Source: Eustoma russellianum (taxonomy: Eukaryota; Streptophyta; Magnoliopsida; Gentianales; Gentianaceae). Taken from it: a DNA stretch of 64,000 bases. Each line of letters starts with the position of its first letter. Positions within the stretch are counted from its first letter, which is position 1. Location of the stretch: the NCBI GenBank assembly GCA_036186865.1, contig AP025074.1, positions 3,846,230 through 3,910,229 on the forward strand, written 5' to 3'. Shown here in pieces: positions 10,632 to 19,779 of this stretch. Under the pieces are notes generated by a model. The model was not told the DNA's origin, made no database searches, and saw only the letters and a program-made list of their open reading frames with translations. The position numbers were made by a program, and so were the translations under genes.

Positions 10632-13600
10632 CTACATCGTGATCAAGGGGCACTGCTTTCGGGCATGGTCTGGAATCAACTTGAGCAGGGTTTCTGCTGA
10701 CACACCTTTCAACTCTTAAGAGAAAAAAGAGCATGCCAATTTGACAGAATCAGTTACAGCTCCAATGAGAATGAGCAGAGGACATAATTTTTCCAAGACA
10801 CACACGTACCATGAGGCTTAAAGTTGAATAATGGAGGAAGAAAACGCCCATTTGGTAACCGGGCATTCGGATCACGCAGCTCATCAAAGAAAGGGTGGGT
10901 CAAGGCATCCAGCTACATTAAGACATTAGAAACATTGAGGTGAACATTCAAAAATATAACTTCAAGGACAGAAACGTATCAAACCAACTTGAAAAAAAGC
11001 AACGAGTTCACATGTTAGGCTGCAGAAAACTCACAGCTGAGCATCTTAAATTTGGCGAGTACTGAAGAAGTCTTGAGACCAGATCAACAGCTTCTGGAGG
11101 CATTCGCTTGTGAAATATCTGGTGAGCAGTGAGAAGATCAATGCGCACGGCTGTAGTTGTCACAAACAAATGAAGGGAAAAAAGGCAACAACATACCTTG
11201 TGCCATGGATGAGCTTTAATTTGAGGAAATTTGAATTCTGTATAATTAGGATTCATGCACTTGATTTCCTCCCTAGTGGGCGTACCCAAAACCTGCAAAT
11301 AACGAGTTCAAAAAGATCGGCAATACGATAATACTTGAGCTTTCATCTAGCCCACAATGGCCATATGCATTATCTGTTTCCAGTGGTTTACTACAGAGCA
11401 TCCCATCCAATGCCCAAGTTTGTTGTGTCTTTTTTTTTAAGGTATCTGCCTGAGTAGGTAAAAAAGCAACCAAAATAAAGAAAACGGAAGGCATATTTTA
11501 GCCAACCGTATTAAAATAGCATCCTATCCCCCATTTTCAAATATCTTAATAACACAAAATGAATATGTTATTAAATTCACTATGCCTGTAGGTACAATAA
11601 TATTACAATTAAAAAAGTAAGCAGGGCTACTTAAGCACCTTTCGATAAAGAGAGATGAAAATAAGACACACCTTAATAATCTCAACAAGCTGGTCTACTC
11701 CGCTCTCACCTGGAAACAGAGGCTGAAAGAAAAAACTAACTTTGTTAAAGCTTATCAACGACAGTCCTTTGCTATTTAGCCTCTAAGTTAAGCAGGTACT
11801 TTCTTCATATTGGACTCAAACCACACAGTTGTCTTGAGTAGCTTGTAGCATTAAGAGTGAAGCGAAGGTTTTGATGCAAGGGGCATTTGTTGTAACTATG
11901 ACTAGCCAGATGAACTCGCGTTAAAAACCAAGGATATAAAGACTGTTATATGCGCAGATGTGATCAAATATATATAAAACCTCTTACACATGACTAGGTT
12001 AACAACCTTTTTCTTTTGTAATTATAACCAGGATAACAAGTGTTAATATACAGCCTTAAAACTGTGCTACTTGAAATCTCCCGATAGTCCACTTCTTGGA
12101 CTGTCTGAACACACCTTCAGCACATTAAGGAAAAAGTTTCATACACGAGCAGGTTCACACATTTACTCTCCTTTTTTGACATCTTTGCCTTTGGTATTTT
12201 GGCAAAGGGGTAATTCACAAAGAAAGTCTGACCAATTTAAACAACTAAAGCAATCTGGAAAGCTTAATAATTGCATTGAAGAAAACCTCCGTTTACCTGT
12301 CCAAGGAGGAGTTCAGAAAGAACACAACCAGCGGACCAAATGTCAATGGCAGAGGTATACTCTGTAGCACCAAATATAAGCTCAGGTGCTCTGTAGTACC
12401 TAGAGCAGATGTAAGATATGTTTGGCTCTCCTTTAACCTGTCAGACAAATAATTCATAACAAAAGAGGCAAGCAGCACATCAGACTTGATAGAATACAAA
12501 AAAGAAAAAAGGGAGGATAGATAAACATACCAAAACCTTTGCACTTCCGAAATCACATAACTTGACCTGGTGGGTATGAGGATTCACCTGAAAGAACAAA
12601 ATACTGAGCCAAAACAAAATTCATGCTAGCCAAGAGAGTAAAAGGAGCATTTCCTTTCTCTATTTTATTTTATATCGTTTCACCCCTTTAGTGATTAGGG
12701 GTGAAGAGGATTACTCATCCAAATTCCCAGTGAGTCACCAAAAGATAAAATGTCACCTTGTCTGCCATCCAGCATATTTTTGCAAATATTAAACTTAGGA
12801 TAAAAATAGATTTCAAAAAATTCATGAAATCCTCATAGCAGACAACATACAATATTTTTCATTATATAGTTGGACAACCCTAAACCAGGTTTCTGGTGCT
12901 GAAAGCTCGATGTTGCATAAGAAAAACGTTAATCTGATACAAACATCAACCAACTGCAAAAACATTTGCCACGAGTAAGCAAGCGAAACTATAGAGAATG
13001 AAAGTCTATTTGAATGCCACTTGATGACAAAAAAGTTTTATTGTAATTACCACAGAGATAGAGAGAGAGAGAAGAGGGAGGGAAAGACTGATAAGCAAAA
13101 AACAAAAGTACGCCACTAAAACTATTTCCCTCATAGAGTTTTGGGCTCTAAACTAGAAAAATTAACGCTCATAAGTGAACTTGTTAATAAGTATGTTTGC
13201 GTTGTTTTCTCTGGTTCAGTTTAAAGTTGACTGGAAGTAAGGGCATATTCATAAATGCTCACCAAAACAAACAGCATTTCATACTGTCGGCGCTTAATCT
13301 TTATGGTTTGATATACTACATGACTAAAACACCAATCCAATTTACAATAAAATTTGTTCCAAGTTAATGAAGGATAAAAAAACACCATGCACGAGAAGGC
13401 AAGGCATATAGCTGAAAAATGTCATACCAGGAGATTTTGCGGCTTGATGTCCCTATGGCATACCCCAATACTACGATGAATGTAAGAAAGAGCCCTAAAA
13501 ATCTGGAACACCATCAAGTGACAATTTTTGGGCCAACATTAGTAATAGATATATTGCGATCCCATCAAAAGTACTTACAATATGAAAAAGAAGAAAGAGA

Positions 13601-15713
13601 AATCACATCAAAAGTAACTATTTTCGCTCAAGCCATAGTTTGCTCAGCAAAAGATTCTTTTAGATCTGAACAGTCAACACCATGAAACACGGCATAAATA
13701 TTAGAGCAATACAAAAACATTTTTTGTGTTGGGTTCCACCAACATATGCGAGAAAAGAAATCAACTGTCCTCGACAGCTTTACTATTTATATATCACAGA
13801 AATATTTCATAAGTTTGCAGTTAATTTGTAGAGCAAAACCCTCAGGTCCAACAGCGACATCAATTTGTCAAAAGGTCAGACATTCTATGAGTAACAAATC
13901 CTAGCTAAATTGCAGCTAGAGATACATTAAACATCTATCACAAAACGATCACAAGCTATTCTGATCAGCAGTTTTACTATTTATATTTAACAGAAACAAT
14001 TTCAAAGCCTGCATTAATGCCCAGTTTCAAACGCCCAACTCCAACTTTGCCAGTGAAGACCATACCAGCAGGAATATTAATCTGTTTAGATATCTTTTAA
14101 GTAAAAATCCTCACTATGTTACCATAACAAATATGTCAGGGAATCCCTTGCCCTAACCCATTCCCCGTTCCAGGGCCGGAAAAAAAAACAGAAAAAGGAA
14201 GATGTATTCTGGCCATCAACAATATCTTTGGGAGGAAAAAGCCTTCTCACTTTGAACATCAAAATGCCAATAACTGGGAAAGAAAGCTGCCAGTGTTTTT
14301 CTTTTTTCTTTTCTATTTTCTTTTTACTTTCTGGTGAGTGAAAGTTAATTCCCCACTACTTATAAAGTCTAACTATCAACTGCATTATGTTATCGAGCAA
14401 TATATAATAATAAGCAGCAAGACAGAATTAACAGCACCCAAAAAAAAAAAGAACGCAGAATACTGGTCACAAGTAAAAGGAGGCTGAAGACTAATAAAAA
14501 AGCAGGAGAGAGGTACTAAAATTTTACCTGATACGCGTACAACTTCACATAAACAAGGGGCATTCTTTGATTCAGCTTATTGTAGTGTTTTATAACACGA
14601 TGAACAGTCTCCGGGACATACTCAAGCACCAGATTAAGGTATAACTCGTCCTTCTCAGTAGTTGAAAAGAAGCAGTGCTTCAACGATACAGCATTTGGGT
14701 GATCCAAAAGGCGCATCGTCTGCAGTTCTCTGTTCTTGTATCTCTTGTCCTGAAGAACTTTCTTTATGGCAACAGTCTCACCTGTTTCTAAGCATTTTGC
14801 CTGAGCAATCCAAAATGCCAGCATGCCATATGAAGCCAGATACAATCAGAAACTTATTTACTCTGTTGCATCTGCATATAATAAGAACAGAGTCTACCTG
14901 GAAGACTACTCCAAATGAACCATGTCCAACCACACGTTCAGCCATGTAACTGATGGTCTGGAATCAAAACAACGCATTTCACATAAAATGGAAATATCTC
15001 ATGAATCTTCATGAAATAACGGATGAAAGAATGAAAAAGCAAAGACATAAAATGAACAATTTCAAATACAGGCAGAAGGTGTACGCTATAAACCTGCACT
15101 AGTATCCCATGAATCACTGCAAGCAAGTTGAGATAGTGGCGGAAGGTGCATGCAATAAAGCCATATTAGTAATCCAACACTATCACCAAAACAAAGGAGA
15201 CCTCCCATCTTCCCAACAACAATAATGTAAGGTAAAATATGTAACCTTGCTGAAGTTTTGATCTCTCCAGCTGAAAGTCTATATAGTAGTATATTGCAGT
15301 TTATTAGTATTAATGGTTTAACAGACATGACTAAAGCCTATTAGTATGTTGCAAATAGAGAGCACATTCACGTTGCAGAACATCAAGAATAAGGCAGAGC
15401 ACCTGTTTTTGCTGGCCATTGCGACCACCAATAGTTGTCACTATTATATGCCCTGTTTCAGTTCCATTGCCATCTACTATTGCTGCTTCCATCTCCTGGG
15501 AGAAATGGAAGAAGAAACTACCATAAAAAGATATGTCAATCTAGTTGAAGACTGACAGAAAAACAAGAGTGTAATTTGTCAATCCATACAAGATGATTTG
15601 AGTACCTTATCATCCCTGATTTTCATGTCATTCATTTCCTCAGGTAACCTATCGACACCAACAACACTAGCATCTCTCAAACCAGAAGCAGGCACTACAC
15701 CCACAGAAGCCAT
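10632..15713 (-). CDS. ASK: GSK3/shaggy-like protein kinase (plant clade I), complete, 12 exons
   Basis: A Ser/Thr kinase of the plant GSK3/SHAGGY family. Family members phosphorylate transcription factors in brassinosteroid, stress and developmental signalling in cytosol and nucleus. Coding exons (minus): 15606-15713, 15403-15495, 14898-14957, 14528-14800, 13428-13502, 12531-12587, 12297-12437, 11672-11722, 11197-11292, 11035-11118, 10810-10912, 10632-10714. All introns are GT-AG and the joined frame is 1224 bp (407 aa), as expected for the family. Visible features: N terminus [14 protein letters not shown], glycine loop GHGSFG (78-83), catalytic Lys100 (VAIKK), HRDIKPQN (Asp196), DFG (Asp215), activation-loop Tyr231 ([12 protein letters not shown]) and the TREE motif (292-295). 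The start is the first ATG and matches the conserved MASVG start. It most resembles the alpha/gamma (SK11/12) type. Minor oddities are [10 protein letters not shown], where the family usually has NVV, and a C terminus ending [14 protein letters not shown] exons were not located. Confidence 0.96.
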
Positions 15714-15815
15714 TTGCTAAAACTGCTTCAATGTACTTCAATATTTCATTCAACTGCAAAACCCAAGTTCACTGTGATGAATTGTTTAAACAGTATCTAT
15801 ATGTACACACACCTA

Positions 15816-15816
15816 C

Positions 15817-15877
<61 letters not shown>

Positions 15878-15878
15878 G
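15816..15878. repeat. (AC)n-(AT)n microsatellite
   Basis: A run of AC dinucleotides (about 15816-15860) passes into TA dinucleotides (to about 15878), about 100 bp upstream of the kinase start codon. Confidence 0.95.
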
Positions 15879-15964
15879 TATATTTGACCAACCACATTTG
15901 TCTACCTTATGCGATCACTCTTTGACTAAGACTAGAAATGAAATACCAAGTATAAATAGCTTTA

Positions 15965-17580
15965 TTAAGAAAAATAGTGGAGAAAGAGTGTCGTGGTCCC
16001 CCTATATAAGAACAAAGGTGACGCACAGTGTTGTGGGAACTATAGAGAGATTAAGTTGCTAAGCCATACCATGAAGTTATGGGAGAGAGTAATTGACACT
16101 AGAATTAGGATAGAAACTCAGGTTACGGTGAACGAATTTGGTTTTATGCCAGGAATGTCAACTACGGAAGCAATACACATTCTCAGGAGATTAATGGAGA
16201 AGTATAGGGAGAAGAAGAGCGATTTACATATGGTTTTCATCGATCTCGAAATATGTATGCTAGGACGAAAACAATTGTTCATACGCCTATGGGGAATACA
16301 AACTTTTTTCCAGTGGAGGTAGGCCTCCATCAAGGGTCTGCGTTGAGCTCATTTCTTTTTGCAGTTGTCCTTGACGAGTTGTCAAAGCCGATACAGGAGA
16401 CAGTTTTGTGGTGTATGCTATTTGATGACGATATTGTATTAGTCGCAGAGAGTAGACATACCATGAGTATGAGACTATAGCAGTGGAGATATGTTTTAGA
16501 GAGAAAAGGCTTAAGGATTAGCCATTCTAAGACCGAGTATCTGCACTGCGACTTCAGCGGCGTAGCCGACAGTGAGAATAGTCAGCTCATTATCGATGGC
16601 CAAGTGGTACCACAGGTAAGTAAGTTTAAGTACCTAGGATCATTTGTGCAGCAGAATGGGGACATAGATAGTGATGTAGCACATCGAGTTCAAACAGACT
16701 GGTGTAGATGGAGGGCGGCCTTAGGGGTGCGGTGTGACAAGAATTTCCCAACTAAATTAAAGGGAAAATTTTATAGGGTGGCAGTACCACCGGCAATGCT
16801 ATATGGGACAGACTGCTGGGTCATCAAGAGGTCACAATTGCAGAAGATGGAAGTGGCAGAGATGAAGATGTTGAGGTGGATGTGTGAGCATACAAGGCTA
16901 GACCGAATCAGAACGAGGTGTTCAAGAAAGGTTAGGCGTGGCTAGTATAGTAGATAAGATAAGGGAGGGAAGAATGAGAAGGTTTGGGCATGTCAAGCGG
17001 AGACAAACAACGGCATCGGTCAGAGCAATTGAAAGCCTCATTGAGTCATTGTAGAGGGAAACAGGAGTAAAGGCAGGCCCAAACTGACTTGCGATGAGCA
17101 GATTAGGCACGACCTACTAGATTTGCACATCTCTCAGGACATGGTCCAGGATAGGAGTTCACGGAGACATAAGATTAAGGTTAATGAGGTATAGGTCATA
17201 TATAGGGACACCTTAGAGCATATTCAGGGAACTAGATAGGCGCATACACTATCTACGCTTTAGGTTGACTTTGCACTTGTGTGTTTATGTTTTACCGTTG
17301 TTTTGCATTACATGTACATATACAAGTTATGTGCATTTTAATATCGAAAGCCTCTTCTTTGTATTTTCTAAATTCTCTCACTAACACACTAGCACATCAT
17401 ATCTCTATTATTATCTCATTTATGCAGGTACATATAGAGCCGGAGGTCTTACTGGAAGTAGACTCTCTATCCCTTAGGACAGAGGTATTGTTTGCCTACC
17501 ACTTACCCTCCCCAGACCCTAGCGATAGCTTTTGCTGTCGTTGGGATATACTGGGTTCAGATGAAGATGATAAGTTATAG
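15965..17580 (+). mobile_element. RTE-type non-LTR retrotransposon (LINE), 5'-truncated
   Basis: The element enters within the reverse transcriptase and continues through the C-terminal region, a 3' UTR (about 17160-17420) and the 3' tail GTACATATAGAGC...GTTGGGATATACTGGG. Sequences like this tail recur alone at least seven more times in the window, which fits RTE-type 5' truncation. Insertion upstream of the kinase gene could affect its promoter. The target duplication was not identified. Confidence 0.85.
15993..16945 (+). pseudogene. RTE LINE reverse transcriptase remnant
   Basis: The frames read VPLYKNKGDAQCCGNYREI, FGFMPGMSTTEAIHILRRLM and HMVFIDLE (catalytic aspartate of RT block A). Then there is an abrupt deletion that removes the AYDRVP-to-DMYDG region. 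A second frame resumes with YARTKTIVHTP, VGLHQGSALSSFLFAVVLDEL and CMLFDDDIVLV, where the catalytic (Y/F)ADD box reads FDDD. A third resumes with KFKYLGSFVQQNGDIDSDV...YGTDCWVIKRSQLQKM, the conserved C-terminal block of plant RTE elements. Frameshifts, the deletion and the altered box make it non-functional. Confidence 0.88.
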
Positions 17581-17823
17581 AGAGCTAAGTAGTAATGCTA
17601 AAAGGGTGCTTCCAACAAAGTATATGCATACACATACACAACTGTGTCCACCAAACCAATTCACACTCATGGAAATAGTAAGATTTTCATGTGCATATAC
17701 ATTTTCCATTGGGTCCTTTTGAAGCCATTGCATATATCCATTCATTGGCTTTCATGCTTGGTTTCCTTTCTATATGTCCAATTTCAGTAAATGCAAAATG
17801 TTCCACCAGGCAACCCTACATTT

Positions 17824-17987
17824 TGCTCTGGTTTCCTAAAAAACATGCATGACATGCATTAGTCTGCTCTGGTTTCCTAAAAAACATGCATGACATGCAT
17901 TAGTCTGCTCTGGTTTCCTAAAAAACATGCATGACATGCATTAGTCTGCTCTGGTTTCCTAAAAAACATGCATGACATGCATTAGTC
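17824..17987. repeat. 41-bp tandem repeat, four perfect copies
   Basis: Four identical 41-bp units beginning TGCTCTGGTTTCC. Each contains ACATGCATG and ACATGCATT, so the array holds eight CATGCA (RY-type) cores, four of them as the palindrome CATGCATG. It lies between the RTE element and copia B. It is a head-to-tail array without spacers, not a CRISPR. Confidence 0.97.
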
Positions 17988-18125
17988 TATGTCCAAACAC
18001 AACCAAACGTTACGGTATATTTCCTGTTTATCAGACAACCTCCCCCCACCTCCCCACCCGAAAGTCTAAGAGAAGTAAAAAAGGAAAAAAGGACCATTCT
18101 TTATTCATTTGTTTGATGTAGTAAT

Positions 18126-18478
18126 TGTTGAAGACGCAACACCAGACACTGCATTATCGAAGACATGCGGATAAAATGATGAAGACGTGCTGAGAGGAGT
18201 TGAAGATTGCAGTCAAAGATTTTAGTGTAGTGGCTTAGTCAAATAAGACTCCATGTAATTTAGGCATTATCTTCTATTAATGTCCTATCTTGTTGGAAAG
18301 TAGTTAGTAGCTAAAGGGAGTGGCTCCCTGGTTTTTAGGAATTCTGTTATTTTGGTTTTGGCTATAATAGCCGCAGGTTCTATGTAATAAAGAACAAGTC
18401 CAGTTTTCGTTTCCTGCAGCTTGTCTTCTTCGTTTCTTTATTTTGGGTGGTACCATTTTGTTTGTTTGTAATTCAACA
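18126..18478 (+). repeat. 5' LTR of copia B
   Basis: 353 bp, TGTTGAAGAC...AATTCAACA. It contains the element's promoter and an AATAAAGAA-type polyadenylation region near 18385. It differs from the 3' LTR at about four sites. Confidence 0.95.
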
Positions 18479-18480
18479 AT

Positions 18481-18492
18481 TGGTATCAGAGC
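18481..18492 (+). other. primer-binding site of copia B
   Basis: TGGTATCAGAGC, complementary to the initiator-Met tRNA 3' end, two bases after the 5' LTR. Confidence 0.93.
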
Positions 18493-18534
18493 CATACAAG
18501 TCTCTAAATTTCAAAAACGCAACTGCACTTCACG

Positions 18535-19779
18535 ATGAGCGAATTACAGTTTGTTGGGGGGATTAAAAAGCTAAACTACCAAAACTATAATTCATGGTCT
18601 ACTTGTATGACATCATACTTGCAAAGACAAGACCTTTGGGAGGTGGTAAAAGGCAGTGAGGTATCACCCCCAGAAGGAGAAGACACCAATGGAACTTTAA
18701 GGAAGTGGAAGATCAAAGCAGGAAAAGCAATGTTTGCTTTAAAAACAACTGTAGAGGAGGATGTGCTGGAACATATACGCGATGCCAGCACACCAAAAGA
18801 TGCATGGGACATCTTTGCAAAACTGTTCTCCAAGAAGAACGATACAAGATTGCAGTTGTTGGAGAGTGAACTATTGTCTATATCACAAGGTGATTTAACC
18901 ATTTCACAATATTTCCATAAGGTAAAAACACTTTGTCGTGAAATTTCAGAGTTGGATTCAGAAGCCCCTATAGGTGATACCAGAACTAAGAGGATAATCA
19001 TTCATGGGCTTAGGAATGAATTTAGAGGATTTGTGGCAGCGGTACAAGGGTGGCCGTCACAACCGTCCCTTGTTGAGTTTGAGAATCTATTGGCGGGACA
19101 AGAAGCCTTAGCGAAGCAAATGAGTGAACTGACCTTGAAAAGTGAAGATCAATCCATGTTTGTCGCTAAAGGAAAATGGAACTCAAGACAGCAGTTTAAG
19201 GATCAGAAGAAGTATGACTGGACAAAAGACAATCAACCAGAGAAAGCAGGAGGCTTCGGCAGTGATGGTGCTAAAAGAAAATTTGGCAGCAAATGTTACA
19301 ATTGTGGTAAGAGAGGCCACAAAGCACGTGATTGCTGGTCAAAGAAAAGAACGGTTGAAAGCAATGCGGTGACAGCCAAGAATGAGGAAGAGTGGGATGC
19401 TGAAGCAATGCTTGCGGTAGATGAGGAAATGTCATTTGTTGACAACGAACTTGCCTTGATGGTAACCTCAGACAGAATGGATTTTGAGAAAGACTGGATA
19501 ATAGACTCTGGCTGCTATAATCACATGACTGGCAATAGGAAAAAGCTTCAAAGTGCAGCAGAGTACAAGGGGAGTCGTGTTGTAGTAACTGCAAATAACA
19601 CCAAACTACCAATTGCACATATTGGTAAATCAGTAGTAGCTTCGCAACAAACTGCAGTAAGTATGCCTTTGGAGTGTCTATCATGTTCCAGGCATGAAGA
19701 AGAACTTGCTCTCGGTTGCCCAACTTACTGCAGAGGGACACCATGTACTTTTTGGACCTACGGATGTGAAAGTGTTTAA
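18535..19779 (+). CDS. copia B Gag and protease (frame ends by frameshift)
   Basis: A 414-residue frame. Residues about 1-200 are a UBN2/retrotran_gag capsid domain (KLNYQNYNSWSTCMTSYLQR, DAWDIFAKLFSKKND). A zinc knuckle CYNCGKRGHKARDC lies near residue 255. The aspartic protease active site reads DSGCYNHMTGN near residue 325, where family members usually have DSGA/DTGA. Homology to the normal continuation ends near residue 380 (MPLE), and the last residues are out of frame. The continuation (VYHVPGMKKNLLSV) is in another frame, which places a one-base-equivalent indel at about 19665-19685. Members of this clade use one continuous gag-pol frame, so this is inferred to be a mutation and not programmed frameshifting. 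Confidence 0.9.
   Translation: MSELQFVGGIKKLNYQNYNSWSTCMTSYLQRQDLWEVVKGSEVSPPEGEDTNGTLRKWKIKAGKAMFALKTTVEEDVLEHIRDASTPKDAWDIFAKLFSKKNDTRLQLLESELLSISQGDLTISQYFHKVKTLCREISELDSEAPIGDTRTKRIIIHGLRNEFRGFVAAVQGWPSQPSLVEFENLLAGQEALAKQMSELTLKSEDQSMFVAKGKWNSRQQFKDQKKYDWTKDNQPEKAGGFGSDGAKRKFGSKCYNCGKRGHKARDCWSKKRTVESNAVTAKNEEEWDAEAMLAVDEEMSFVDNELALMVTSDRMDFEKDWIIDSGCYNHMTGNRKKLQSAAEYKGSRVVVTANNTKLPIAHIGKSVVASQQTAVSMPLECLSCSRHEEELALGCPTYCRGTPCTFWTYGCESV

Noticed and set aside
17824..17987. CRISPR-like array
   Set aside because: Units are contiguous without spacers, in a eukaryotic context.
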